Assembly (NCBI GenBank): GCA_900073065.1
Contig: FJOG01000028.1
Location: 431,679 to 491,124, forward strand
Direction of reading: 5' to 3'
Length of the DNA stretch: 59,446 nt
Source of the DNA: Phialocephala subalpina
Taxonomy: Eukaryota; Ascomycota; Leotiomycetes; Helotiales; Mollisiaceae
The translations under genes and the position numbers were made by a program. Positions 1 to 10,411 of this stretch are shown piece by piece. The notes under the pieces are model-generated. The model was not told the origin of the DNA. It did no database searches and saw only the letters and a program-made list of their open reading frames with translations. Positions within the stretch are counted from its first letter, which is position 1. Every line of letters begins with the position of its first letter.

Positions 1-566
1 CCCGTTTTGACCATTGGGAGCTTGCATCCGGCACACCTATCGACAAATCGCTGGGAACGAGCTTATCGCGTGAGACTCACTGTCTACCATAGGGATTCCG
101 GGGATGTGAAGCTTGCGCCCGGCGCGTTGATCGTCAAGTGCTTCACTTCACATGCTCCGTAGAGAGACATGAATCGTATGGATGAAATACGAGCTACTTG
201 GTGCCCAGGTCGACGATCTCTTCCCTCAATAGGTAACTCCCCAGAGACGACCTTCTTCTTGGGCGGTTAAGTGGCTTGTGACATCTTGCGTTGTGCTGAC
301 CAAGTAATTGATCAGGCTCCAGGCATCGATTGTGGTGCGCGAAATTCTTGGTGCAGCAAGCCTCATTTTCCCGTCACTCACACGGTCCTTTTCCCTGGTA
401 GGAGCGGGGTACGCAGGCAGTGGGCGACCAGAAGAAAATCATACAGAATCATGGAACATACGTCACCCCAGAAGAATGAAAAGCAAAACGTTCCACAGAA
501 ACGAACTCGACTTCAAACTTCTTGAAGTTTCAGCACTCAAAGATCGCTCACCATATCTCAAGCACC
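1..566. other. No gene recognised
   Basis: I see no convincing ATG-initiated gene here. The apparent open frames start at GTG or other non-ATG codons and have no recognisable motif. Two loosely similar stretches near 20-55 and 108-145 (each CTTGC..CCGGC.. followed by ATCG.CAA.) look like a diverged short duplication. Confidence 0.5.
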
Positions 567-992
567 ATGGCTCAATCCAAACCAGCTGTTCGAAGGCGGA
601 CAATTCGACGCTCCTTCCCGAAATCCTCTGGGAGCACACCGAAAGCCATCACCAGCACTATACCAAACCGGAAGCTGGATGCTTTCAGTGCTCGGATTGC
701 CCTATGGTCTATCGACACCCGACTGGCACGGCTGGCCGCAAAAACAAAAAATTTGGAAACAGCCAAAAACGACTTGAGGATGGAAATGTTTCTTCGAGAG
801 GTTCCTGATCTTGTGCTCCACACTTCGTCCCAAAACTCCACGAGGGGAAGTAAGACCGACGAAAGTGACTCCGCGACCCTCTCTGACCGCACAGCAATCT
901 TTGATGACAGTGAGTACCCGAATTTACAACGTACCGAAGACGTGCTAACCGAAAGCCGATCACAATCATCATTACAACAGCCGAAACACTGA
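567..992 (+). CDS. Hypothetical basic/coiled small protein (141 aa)
   Basis: An open frame of 141 codons begins at an ATG in a very strong context (CACCATGG), which is why I chose it over the in-frame start upstream. The N-terminus is Arg/Lys-rich (around residues 7-16) and could be a nuclear or nucleic-acid-binding tail. Residues about 35-75 are rich in Leu/Ala/Arg and may form a helix (LARLAAKTKNLETAKNDLR). The C-terminus is Ser/Thr/Asp-rich. I do not recognise a family. It lies just upstream of family member A (1513-2527), which has a similar composition, but I see no clear shared motif. It could be a chance ORF, but the start context and composition favour a real gene. Confidence 0.45.
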   Translation: MAQSKPAVRRRTIRRSFPKSSGSTPKAITSTIPNRKLDAFSARIALWSIDTRLARLAAKTKNLETAKNDLRMEMFLREVPDLVLHTSSQNSTRGSKTDESDSATLSDRTAIFDDSEYPNLQRTEDVLTESRSQSSLQQPKH

Positions 993-1035
993 AGTATACA
1001 CTACGAAGGCTGCTCATCATGTTGAGTTGGGAGTC

Positions 1036-1150
1036 GATGAGGGAGGAGCTGGTGAGGAAGGAGATGATAAAGGAGGAGCTGGTGAGGGAGGAGATGATAA
1101 GGGAGGAGATGATAAGGGAGAAGCTGGTGAGGGAGGAGACGATGAGAGGG
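1036..1150. repeat. Purine-rich minisatellite (15/30-bp units)
   Basis: The block is a degenerate tandem array of units resembling GAGGAGCTGGTGAGG and GAGGAGATGATAAGG. The plus strand is almost all purine, so every frame is open and gives artificial repeats (EELVREEMIRE on plus, Ser/Pro-rich on minus). I treat the overlapping ORFs as by-products. Confidence 0.75.
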
Positions 1151-1512
1151 GTGAAGATGAGAATACCACCAGCTGGGCTGAAATTCCTGTGTTTTTGGAG
1201 ATTTGAAGGCCGGCGAAGATGGAACATGTTTGCAATCAATTACTCCTCTGGTATTCTTTGCTGTTCTAAATACAATGGTTCACACGAATTTGTCTCTACG
1301 AAATTCCGCAAAGTTGAAGCGTAACGCGTCTTCGCAGTTATCTACCAATTAACTCACAGTTGGTAGATCTGACCATACAAGCAGTAGCACTAGTCGCCCC
1401 CGGACAGATAAGAACCTCGCTGCTTCCCCTTCATCTTTCTTTCCATATCCCCTCTCTCCTACCAACTCGCACACAACCCATATATACACACATCCACACA
1501 CTCGATTTGATG

Positions 1513-2527
1513 ATGCCTCAACTCAGGTCCGCAAACTTGCCAGCCATACAACAACTCCCCGCCATGAAACGTCCTGGAAAACGTGCCACTCAAGTTATCA
1601 ACACTCAAATGGCAAACCTTGACATTGGTACCACCATCGTCGACCCTGCCAACCCAACACTCAAGGACCCCAAAGATCTAGAGAGTGTCGATCATCAATC
1701 AGGCAGCAGTAACCACACACAAGCTCCAAACCTCTCGATCGGCAACCAAGCTGCCAATGCGCCCAGTGCCATTGACACCACCAACGAGACATATGCTCCA
1801 GCCCTCTCGATCGGCGATCATGCTGCCGGAGCGCCCAGTGGTATTGACACCAACAACGACCTCTCAATCGGTGATAGAGGAGTAGAACCCAAGGATCTTG
1901 AGGACTTTGCGCAGCCCCAATCTATTCCTAGCAATCCCGCGAGAGGGACATCTGAACCTGGCGAGATTGAGTCATCACAAGACATACTGTCCACCATTCC
2001 CAACACACCTGTCGACACTGAGGGCGAAGCCTCTCCCCAGAGTGTCGCTGAAGGGGTAGATGTTGCTGACCAGAATCGCTTGGAATGGACGGAGGTTGAG
2101 CTCGCTAGGATTGCCGAGAGGCGTGTGCAGTTGAGGTTGGAGAGGGAGGTGCTACTTGAGAGGCTCGGAATGACACGCAGCCATATTATCATAGTCCCAA
2201 ACACTTGTAGTATGTCCTGCTCCTCGTTGTACGACTGCGACTTGACTGACCAGAGTAGATGATGCTATCGACTTGACTGATGACAACGACCAGGACGACG
2301 ACAGTCCAACCGACCTTACCAGTGACGGCGATGATGGCGACGACAATCCTAGTAGGGTTATGGAGCCAATCAGGTACATAATGGGGCCTGTGAAGCGCTC
2401 ATTTGATGAGTATATGCAAAATGAGATGGTGAGTGCTGCCGATGCTTTGAGATTTGCCGAGGAGCTCAAAGATCGTGTCCGCACTCAGCGGGGAAAGATG
2501 ATGAAGATGTCTGGAATGGGAAACTAA
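1513..2527 (+). CDS. Family member A: Ser/Thr/Asp-rich protein with MPQLRS N-terminus, one intron
   Basis: Two open frames join into one 321-aa protein if an intron at 2210-2258 (49 nt; GTATGT donor, CTGAC branch, TAG acceptor) is removed; it restores the frame exactly. The start at 1513 (M-P-Q-L-R-S) matches the N-termini of the genes at 18733, 22187 and 27724 (M-x-x-L-R-S/N); an ATG at 1510 adds one residue. Residues about 25-190 are a low-complexity region with repeated 'LSIG(D/N)' blocks (1726-1875). Then come a charged helix (about residues 200-225), an acidic Asp-run encoded just after the intron, and a C-terminal helix (SFDEYMQNEM...) that resembles the C-terminal helices of members C and D. 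Function is unknown; an adaptor or nuclear disordered protein is possible, which is inference only. Confidence 0.65.
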
Positions 2528-3097
2528 ATTAGGATGCGTGTTTGAATTGATTATCATTCTTTTATCAATACAGTGATCATCACTTGAGCTCTCAATTGCA
2601 CAGACCACCAACTTCCTAAGTCCTGACCAACACGTGAGTGAACAGATTGGGTACTACCTCATAAGAAGGTCGCCACCTCTCGACTGACAGGAAGTCAAGA
2701 AGCATGTCGCTTGTGTGACCCATCATGACCTGAATGATGCGGTGCCACGGCAGCTTCAGCTTCAGCTCGAACAGTGAAGAAACTGGAAAATCAGAAATTT
2801 GAGAATCGGGAAACACAGAATTGGGAACATGGGAATCCCATAGAAGCAGAATGACCCATCGACGCGGAGTTCGCGGAAGCCAATCAATGCCGCTCTCGTG
2901 GCGCGGGTAACGGGCGAATGGTAAGATTGCCTATAACAAATCTGTCTCGTCTTGGTCTATGTATAATATGAACATCGTCTTCAAGTCAAATCTTTTTGAT
3001 CATTGACATCAACTCTTCAAATCAACTCTTTTCGATCATTGACATCAGTCTCCTCCATTACACCCTGCTCAACTCCAACTGCCACGCCTCTGCAATC

Positions 3098-4137
3098 ATG
3101 GATAGCATCACGTGCGACGTCATTGATGCTCGAGATGGTCGCCCAATCATAGGCATGCCGGTCATGCTCAAATCTCTCAGTCAGACTACTCCCTTGAAGA
3201 CAATCTTCAGAGGATGTACCGCATTCGACGGACAAGTACACTTGTGGCGCCCCGAAGGAGACGTCCCAGGTGGTATATTAGACAATTTCATCCAGGACTT
3301 GGAGGACAACATGGACGAAGAAGCCTATTGCTCAATTTGGCAGATGGGGTTTGATACCCTCGGTTTCTTCGGTCGAGATGCAACTTCCTGGCCGATGCTA
3401 AACGTCATTTTCTACCTTACTCGACGTAAATTCTGGACCCATCATGTCTCGGTGGTTCTTGGCCCTTACGAATATACCTCATCAGTGACAATGCGGCCGA
3501 CGATCAACATGGAACAAAACTTCGTCCGAAACTCTCAAATGGCTCATGCTCCTCAACATCAACAAGACACTCAGCTTGGGAGTGAATTCGGAGGCTCTCA
3601 GATGGCTTATACTCCTCAACACCAGCCTGGAAGTGACTCGGAAGTCACGGTCTACTCTGGAAGCCAAACAACAAGCAACGCTAAAGTCCAACGCCCGAAA
3701 CCAGCAAGACAATTTCTATCGCACCATCAACGAACGATTTTGAGACAAGCTTATGCCACTGAGCCGTACCCCAGCTCTCACGTATACGACCAGCTTTCCT
3801 CGGAGCTTCGTATCAGCAAAAAAAAGTCCGGGCATGGTATGCTTCAGTGCGCTTCCAACATGGAATATCAAAGATCAAAGTCAACGTTGCCCGGAGATTA
3901 ACATCCAAGTACAAGATCACGGAGTCTCTTCCAATCGCGATCGACCCCGCGCTTCTGTCCGAGCATGGGAATGAACCGTCTCCACTTGCTTTGTCGCCGG
4001 ATGAGGCTGAGCCAGATCTCTTCGTATCCGTAATGAATGACGAGGTGGTAGACGACAATGTTGAAGCCTTGCCCTGTGACCAAGCTGGCAGGAAGCGAGA
4101 TTGCAAGGGACGGTTTGCCAAGAACAACGTGTGCTGA
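3098..4137 (+). pseudogene. Transthyretin/HIUase-like domain fused to a homeodomain, frameshifted
   Basis: The ATG at 3098 opens a frame whose first ~130 residues follow the 5-hydroxyisourate hydrolase/transthyretin pattern: ITCDVIDARDGRPIIGMPV at residues 4-22, a central FDGQVHLW, and HHVSVVLGPYEYTS near residue 120. Family catalytic positions look lost: the motif-1 His is Asp, the DGR Arg is Gln, and the terminal YRGS is absent. A Gln/Ser-rich linker follows with a repeated SQMA(H/Y)(A/T)PQHQ segment. A homeodomain begins near residue 205 (FLSHHQRTILRQAY, PYPSSHVYDQLSSELRI). Its recognition helix (VRAWYASVRFQHG) lies in another frame: the run of eight A at 3818-3825 is one short of keeping frame. 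The downstream frame then runs to 4137. Either a 1-nt homopolymer contraction broke the gene or the base call is wrong. The leader has a near-repeat of GATCATTGACATCA at 2998 and 3033. Confidence 0.7.
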
Positions 4138-4357
4138 AAATCAGGAGGAGCAGACAAGGGGACTTGAACTAGGATGTTTGGAAGTTTGGACATGTTTGTA
4201 TTTGAATCAGTCTTTACCTTATAATTAAGAACATAAAAACCCAATCTCTCGCCACTTTATTTCCAAGGTTGAAGATATTGTGATTTGCAAATCCAGTGCG
4301 TTAACGGCTAACTGTATTTCGAGTAGCCCCGTCTTCTCGTCAGAAATCCCTGTGCCT

Positions 4358-4761
4358 TCACCCCACCTCTGTTGTGCCCAAGCCTGCAACAACCAAAGAA
4401 TTATCCCCAACCTCGATGAGGGGCCTCACTTTCTTCATGTATTCCTTAGCAATTTCGTAAGTGCAAGTCTTCACAACTTTCGTTCTCCTTCTCAATCTCC
4501 TTCATCAAGTCCGCGCGCTCTTCCCCCGCTCACTTTGTCGTTCGCGAATTCATCCTCGCTATCGGTGAAGAGCAGCTCGTCTACGCAATCCGGGCAAGTG
4601 ATGCAGAATGCAGCCTTGACCTTTTCTGTCCCAAACCCAATTCGCAAAAATCGCCAGATTCCGAAAACGTGAACGCACACCATGTCACAAACCCATGGCA
4701 CAGGCGCGCGGCGCTTGCACGACATGCAAATTATGCTTGAGTGAATCGTAGCACGAATCAT
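4358..4761 (-). pseudogene. Decayed Cys-rich (RING-like) plus coiled-coil protein
   Basis: On the minus strand a Cys-rich segment (CMSCKRRAPVPWVC..C, later CITCPDC) is followed by an acidic stretch (FTDSEDEFANDKV). A helical part can be followed only by changing frame: one extra G near 4515 separates it from SGEERADLMKEIEKENE, and a second break near 4450 leads to EIAKEYMKKVRPLIEVG and a stop at 4358. The Cys spacing suggests a small zinc-binding domain but is too damaged to type. The EIAKEYMKKVR segment recurs at about 10170-10210 (minus). Confidence 0.45.
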
Positions 4762-4996
4762 TTTCTCGTTTCCGCTGACTTCGATAACATTTACTATACT
4801 TTCTTTTTACTGACCTTGTTTCTTGGGGAGATAAAGTCGCACGACTCTATTTATGGACAAGCGAACGCCATTCGCCGCTACGCGCCCCGACGCCTGATTC
4901 AGTCGAAAATCAGGCAGCAATATAGCGAAATGTGGCTAATATTTCTTCAACCTCACTCTTCCTTATCACTTTTGATGTACACGATCTACCGCAACT

Positions 4997-5426
4997 ATGG
5001 CACACCTCGAATATACCACCACGACCTTTGGAGTCCTTAAGACTATAAAACCTCTTACCGACCGTTATGTCGATTGGGATGAGTTCTCAAATGTGTATTG
5101 GGATTGGTATGATATCCGACAGGATTATGATAAAGGAGAAGCAACAGAAGGTTCATTGAAAGAAGCTTGGGAGAAGCTGACAAAGTATAATAAGCTATAT
5201 ACATATCAAGTACGTTTAGCTAATATCGCGAAGGGCATCCAGCGAGCTCTTAAAATACTGGAAAGAAGAGGTGCTTCAGGAAATCCGGGATGGTAGCCTA
5301 GATGACGATCATAGGCGCCCTATCCTTGAGAACCTTGATCGTGATATACGCTGGGAGTTTCGCGATATATTTGGGACCGTGGGGAGTCCAAATTTTGTTG
5401 TCTTATCGGAATTCGCGACATCTTAG
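4997..5426 (+). pseudogene. Hypothetical acidic/aromatic protein with one frameshift
   Basis: The ATG at 4997 opens a frame rich in Asp, Trp and Tyr (YVDWDEFSNVYWDWYDIRQD). After residue ~88 the protein-like reading continues only in the next frame (YWKEEVLQEIRDGSLDDD to VVLSEFATS, stop at 5424-5426). An extra A in the AAAA run near 5253 would explain it. I do not recognise the family. The consistent composition across both frames argues that this was one gene. An alternative is a very short intron, but no convincing splice pair is visible. Confidence 0.4.
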
Positions 5427-5886
5427 TCTTAATGAGCGAGTTATTCGTTGTAGAGTTGGGTCGAGGAAGATCGTAGGCAGTCGAGGTGAGAGGAGAAGGA
5501 TGGCAGGAGGGACACTCATAATGAGATCGATTTACAGTAGTTTGGTTGAAAATGTCACCCTTCCCTTAACCTGTATTACTGCCTGACTGTCGAAGGCTAC
5601 TACTGTATCAATTCATGTGCAAACCCACTGGAGTAAGGAAACTTGAGCGTGAGGCATACAAGGGGCAAGAATTGGCTCCGCTCCGCGATGACACTGGTAC
5701 CTTGGAGTACAACTGGGCAGGGTGCACAGCCACAAGTGTCTGGAAGTGGAGCCCGCTTAAAAGAGTTAACTAAAAAATTAGCGACGCTTAATTCGCCTTC
5801 TACTGTAATGTATTCAAGACATCATTTTGAGAGGCTAGAAAATTCGTTTCCTCGGTTCTTTCAAACTTTCGATATCTTGGCATTCC

Positions 5887-6345
5887 AAAATACCAGAATT
5901 CCAGAATCCCAGAATTCAAGAATCTATGATGCCTGCAATGGGGGTCTCAAGGACAGGGGACTTGGTTATTGAGAGGCATCCCCCAGAATTCTATTCCGGG
6001 ATGCCTGCAATGGGGGTTTCAAGAACAGGGGACCTGGTTACCGGGAGGCCTCCCCTAAGCGGCCCTTGCCCGCGCGCTTCAGCGCATCCAATAACGAAAT
6101 GTTAGGACGACCACTCTACCCTTATTGAAATCCCTAGATTCCAAGATTCCAGAATTCCAGAATTCAAGAATCTATGATGCCTGCAATAGGGGTCTCAAGG
6201 ACAGGGGACCTGGTTATTGGGAGGCTTCCCCCTAGAATTCTATTCTGGAATGCCTGCAATAGGAAGAAAAATGACAGGAGGCCTCCCCTAGGCGACCTTA
6301 CGCGCGCTTCAACGGGACCAATAACTAAATGTTAATAATCAGGGC
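5887..6345. repeat. Nested direct-repeat block (two ~210-bp copies, inner ~72-bp unit)
   Basis: A segment starting with repeated CCAGAATTC words, then ATGATGCCTGCAAT, CTCAAGGACAGGGGAC and GGGAGGC..CCCCTA, occurs at about 5887-6110 and again at about 6139-6345. Inside it the GATGCCTGCAATRGGGGT core appears at about 5928, 6000 and 6176, with a degraded fourth near 6250. Each large copy ends in CGCGCGCTTCARCG..CCAATAAC..AATGTTA. No coding potential is evident; it may be a non-autonomous element or a minisatellite. Confidence 0.7.
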
Positions 6346-6572
6346 TACCCTATCTCTATGCATCTCTCTTTTGAAGTCTTGAAAGTATTCTACAGAATCT
6401 GGGAATCTGGGGATGGGATTGACATATCGAGGGAGGAATTTCAGCGGCATGAAGCGGACGTACGCGGAAACAAGTATAAATCGAGCAAAACTTTGTATCA
6501 ACCTGGAAACATCGAACAACATTGGTAACCTATCCGTACGATTATCTCGAAAGACCCTCACGCCTTGCGAAA

Positions 6573-6962
6573 ATGTGTCTCTGCATGCCCAGCTTCCCAT
6601 TCCGTAATACCATCATCATCGACAAGAACAGCGACGATACTGAAGAGGTGCCTATCCCCGTACGAGCTCTCCTCCTCCCTGAACAAAATGTCAAGACCTG
6701 GCGACCTGTGGCAAATTATGCCCACTTTCCACACCACAATTATGTCCACATTCGAAATACGGCGCGAATTACCTCCGATGAGATCCCAGCACCGCCAGTG
6801 TTCAATGGAACCGGATTTTCTGCCTGCGTTCTTCGCAACCGGTTTTTGAACAAGAAGAGCTTCGAAGAGATCCGAAATCAGCCTCGTTTCTTGGACGAGA
6901 AGGATAAACGTGTGAACGAAGTGAAGAAATCTGTTTGGGCGACGAGTCGGAGTGAGAATTGA
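6573..6962 (+). CDS. Hypothetical protein (129 aa)
   Basis: The ATG at 6573 opens a frame of 130 codons with mixed, protein-like composition: a hydrophobic NTIIIDK segment, then VPIPVRALLLPEQNVKTW, a His/Asn-rich part, and a charged C-terminal third (FLDEKDKRVNEVKKSVW). No motif is recognised. The minus strand is also open here, so coding is uncertain. Confidence 0.35.
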   Translation: MCLCMPSFPFRNTIIIDKNSDDTEEVPIPVRALLLPEQNVKTWRPVANYAHFPHHNYVHIRNTARITSDEIPAPPVFNGTGFSACVLRNRFLNKKSFEEIRNQPRFLDEKDKRVNEVKKSVWATSRSEN

Positions 6963-7355
6963 GTGCGACACGTGAGTGGAGTGCGATGGTCGCACTGTGA
7001 GGAGGAACACGCGATGCTAGTTTTCTTATGATTCCGAAACGCTGGAAAGTGGAACTTTGCCAATATGAATATGTTGATTGCGAGAATTTATCAAATGTAG
7101 TTTAATGTTACGGACGACATTTCGAACCTAGGAGCGTTCACATCTTCAAACTTTGTCATGTCCATGTGATTCCGATTGGAGTTGAGAAGTGCCTTACAGT
7201 CGCTGCTGCTGTCCCAACTTGTTATGTAACGTCCCTAGGTAGCGAAAAATCCACTGTGCCGGGAAAAATAATAGGTACTTTGACTTTAAGCATCTCAAAC
7301 TTTATGCGCACATCGACATCTCTTATATTGCTGTATAAGTCGTGTTTCATGGCTA

Positions 7356-8734
7356 CAGTCCGTGCCCTAAAGTTCCCGTGATTTTTAATTTAAAAGCGCG
7401 TTTTTTCGCGAAGCGCGTTCCTCCTCCTTCCTTAAACATCATAATATGCTACCAGAACGCACTCCTCTTGGGCCTATAGATGGCAATCCTCTTCCAAAGA
7501 AGGCACTCACTGAGTTTGAAAGAGGCCGGATTATTGGCATGCACGATGGCGGCGCAACTAAAGCTGCAATCCAACGGTTCTATTCTCATCCATATATGAG
7601 CGTCAGCGACACGATCAAAAAAGAGGCACTACGCGACAGCGGGCACTCTTTGCCTCGAACCGGCCGGCCAAAGTGCTATTCAGACGCTGAAGAACGACTT
7701 GTACTACGGCACGTCCGCCGCTTTCCCAAGGATTCTTATGCTGAAGTCATAAAAGCCTGCGAAGTTACTTTTAAGAGGAAAACTGTTAAGAAGATCTTGA
7801 AGGAGCATGGAATCAAGAATTGGAAGTGCAAACGACGACCATTTCTTACTCAAAAGAATGCCAATAAGCGACTTGCTTGGTGCCTTGCGCATCGGCATTT
7901 GAATGCAGAGGAATGGGGAATGCATATATGGAGTGATAAGTGCTCTTGTGAGCGGGGGCGGGGGAAACGGGATGAATAGTGCTTTCGAACATCGACAGAG
8001 AAATGGCAACCAAAAATGGTCCAAACTTACGGAACGAATAAGAATATGAAGGTTATAGTTTGGGCATGCTTTTGGGACCTCGGGCGGTCTAACCTCTATA
8101 TTATGGACCGGGATTTTGAGAGCCAAAAGCATGGGTATTCCGCCAACTCCTATATCGAGGTTTTGGACGCAGAACTTGCTCCAATTCACGAAAAACTCGA
8201 CCCAGGGTATCTATTCATGCAGGATAATGCCTCTATTCATTGTGCCAAGAAAGTCAAGGCTTGGTTCGCTGCCAAAGGGATCACACAGCTTATGGACTGG
8301 CCTCCTTACTCCCCTGATTTGAACCCAATTGAGCATATTTGGTGGCACTTAAAGACTAAATGCTATGAGATGTTTTCGGAGGTTGCAGCAGACAAATCAG
8401 AGTCACAACATGCGCGACAGAGATTGGAATCTTGTTTCCAAGCGGCTTGGGATGCTTTAGACCAAGAATTGTTTGATACTTTGGGTGCAAGTATGAGTGC
8501 TCGAATGGAAGCTGTTATTGAGGCCAAGGGGTGGCACACAAAATATTGAGCCCAATTTTAGACATTTTCGAGAGATTTTTGTATCGTTAGAGAGAGGACA
8601 CATAAGCGCATTAATAGCATCCATCAGATTTTAATTTGAACTACAATTAGTAAAGTTATGTGAAGTTTAAGTTTTTGGAAAATATAGGGTGCGGGGTCAA
8701 AAAAAAAATCACGGGAACTTTAGGGCTCTGACTG
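7356..8734 (+). mobile_element. Tc1-like DNA transposon, complete ends
   Basis: A 1379-bp element is bounded by inverted repeats of about 31 bp (7356-7386 and 8704-8734; both outer ends begin CAGTC, with two mismatches, then GCCCTAAAGTTCCCGTGATT identical). It is flanked by TA at 7354-7355 and 8735-8736, the target duplication expected for Tc1/mariner elements. It contains one transposase frame. Nearly identical ends suggest a fairly recent arrival. Confidence 0.92.
7446..8549 (+). pseudogene. Tc1-like transposase with a single in-frame TAG
   Basis: One reading frame of 367 codons plus stop is interrupted only by TAG at 7977-7979. The N-terminal ~110 residues form the helix-turn-helix DNA-binding part (LTEFERGRIIGMHDGG, later GRPKCYSDAEERLVLRHVRR). 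The catalytic region has HIWSDKCSCERG (first Asp), LFMQDNASIH (second Asp) and YSPDLNPIEHIW (Glu about 36 residues on), the DDE layout of Tc1 transposases. The stop falls where relatives have a conserved Trp (R-D-E-W-x-F-R-T). TGG to TAG is a CpA to TpA change on the other strand, as RIP produces. The product would be cut before two catalytic residues, so the copy is probably non-autonomous. Confidence 0.9.
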
Positions 8735-8736
8735 TA

Positions 8737-9303
8737 CCTCTGAACACTTTGATCCTCTCCTTTCAAAAAATTACGTTCGTATCGTCGCCCTCGCGCCTGA
8801 TTTGCGGAGAGTCTCTGTCTATAGTATAATTCCTTTACCACACCTCCACCATCGAGCTCTTATCAACAAGTCGATGGAACTGCAATACTGCCCCGCAATT
8901 CATGATATTAGCCGACGGCACTAGGCATACTTGCCTGAATCATGTGCCACCCCCGGAAAGCCCTGGCGTCCTTGGCGCGGCCGCGTCGTGGCCCCCTGGT
9001 CCACTGTAGCATATACTGCGCTTCTGCCCACGAATGCTGCTCCCACCACACTCTCCTCCCGTCTCCAACGCACACGTCCAAAACGTCTCCCTCTACTTCA
9101 CAATCGCCATCGTTAGGTTGTTTGCGTTTTTCATCGGTTCCCTTCTACCTTTCTTATAGACGTCTAATTCTAATCTTCTGTAGCAAATCTGAATCGCCAA
9201 CTACCACGAGCGCTGCAACTTTGATATCTGTGCCGCAAAAAGGAAATCGCTTGACATCTCGAGATCAATCATCCGCCGCGGACCGAGTACATTAATACCG
9301 ACG
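8737..9303. other. No gene recognised
   Basis: Only short frames, mostly with non-ATG starts, are present between the transposon and the 2EXR gene. The stretch probably holds the promoter and leader of the gene at 9304. Confidence 0.5.
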
Positions 9304-10017
9304 ATGTCAGCTGGCACAATGACTCGAGGTGGCCCACTGCCTATGTTTACCCTCTTTCCGACCCTCCCTACCGAACTCCAAATCAAGATTTGGAAGTGCG
9401 CCCTCCCCGGTCCTCGAATCATTCAATTACATTATCTGGAGGAGAAGGGGAAGAGTTCCTTCTTTTTCAGTCCTCGTTCTCCACCAGAACTTTACACTTG
9501 CCAAACTTCTCGAGAAGTTGCTCTCTCTGTGTTCGAGCCCGCTTTTACTGGCAACGACCAGCTACGACCGATATACATTAATCCCGCTCACGATACTCTC
9601 TATTTCGCTACCAACCCTGAGACGTGCAGACGTACGGCTGGCTTATACCCTGATATTAAGGAGAAGATCCAGTCTCTAGCGGTTGAAATTCTCTTGGAAG
9701 ATGATCTCGAGAAATCAGCTCAATCAGCTATTCATATCAGGTTTTCACATTTCAGCAATCTTAAGGAAATTATATTTGTCGTTAACCACACACAGAGGTT
9801 ACTTGAGTGCAAGAATGCAGAACAGGTCAGGTTTTCCGAGCCAAAAGCTACGGAGCGCTGGAAGATGTTGAAAGGCTGGATGGGGGAGCTTTTTTTCCCA
9901 GGGTATATAGTGCGAGTTGTGGAAGCCAAGATGGTCTTAAGAAAGACAAATGTGGAGGTAGCAAGGACGGTAACCGATACAAGACTGCAATTAATCCAGT
10001 GCTGTCTAGATGGTTGA
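9304..10017 (+). CDS. 2EXR-domain protein (237 aa)
   Basis: Residues about 15-42 carry the hallmark of the 2EXR family: FPTLPTELQIKIW followed by ALPGPRIIQL. Further on are PPELYTCQTSREVAL and the NPAHDTLYF segment typical of these proteins. The family is strongly expanded in Leotiomycetes and Sordariomycetes; its biochemical role is unknown. The frame opens at ATG 9304; a second ATG (9319) is possible. The last few residues run into a minisatellite at 10000-10140, so the original C-terminus may have been replaced. No intron is needed. Confidence 0.85.
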   Translation: MSAGTMTRGGPLPMFTLFPTLPTELQIKIWKCALPGPRIIQLHYLEEKGKSSFFFSPRSPPELYTCQTSREVALSVFEPAFTGNDQLRPIYINPAHDTLYFATNPETCRRTAGLYPDIKEKIQSLAVEILLEDDLEKSAQSAIHIRFSHFSNLKEIIFVVNHTQRLLECKNAEQVRFSEPKATERWKMLKGWMGELFFPGYIVRVVEAKMVLRKTNVEVARTVTDTRLQLIQCCLDG

Positions 10018-10140
10018 CAGCACTGGAGAGATGATAGCAGTGGACGGTTGACAATACTGGAGAGATAGCAATGCTGGAGTGATGACAATGCTGAATGGTT
10101 GATAATATTAGATGGTTGACAGCACTGGAGAGATGATAAT
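10000..10140. repeat. Degenerate minisatellite after the 2EXR gene
   Basis: About five imperfect units resembling ATGGTTGACAGCACTGGAG followed by AGATGATA are arrayed head to tail. The last codons and stop of the 2EXR gene lie in the first unit. Confidence 0.7.
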
Positions 10141-10288
10141 AATAGAGCTTCACAAAAGTTTTTATTTAGCCTCACTTTTTTCATGTATTCCTTAGCGATT
10201 TCACCAAAAGATGGCGGGAGACCAGCGCGCCCTGGCCTCCCGAGTCCAATAGCAACCCTCGTAATCATTTGCCAAGCTTGCGGTACTT

Positions 10289-10340
10289 GTGGCTGTTCAG
10301 GACTGTGGCTGTTCAGGACTGTGGCTGTTCAGGACTGCGG
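10289..10340. repeat. 16-bp tandem repeat, three copies
   Basis: GTGGCTGTTCAGGACT is repeated three times in the leader of the 700-aa gene; the third copy ends in a C/T variant. In frame it creates an artificial N-terminal extension, which is why I place the gene start downstream. Confidence 0.75.
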
Positions 10341-10411
10341 CTGACGTGAAGGCTAATTTTTCAAACAAAACATCGAAAACCCGTACCCATCACGACCCCC
10401 GCAGGAATCAC

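Noticed and set aside
1017..1239. Ser/Pro-rich open frames on the minus strand
   Set aside because: They are read through a purine/pyrimidine minisatellite, which keeps all frames open; no other support.
1360..1512. N-terminal extension of gene A
   Set aside because: It begins at a TTG and is not shared with the other family members; ATG 1513 matches them.
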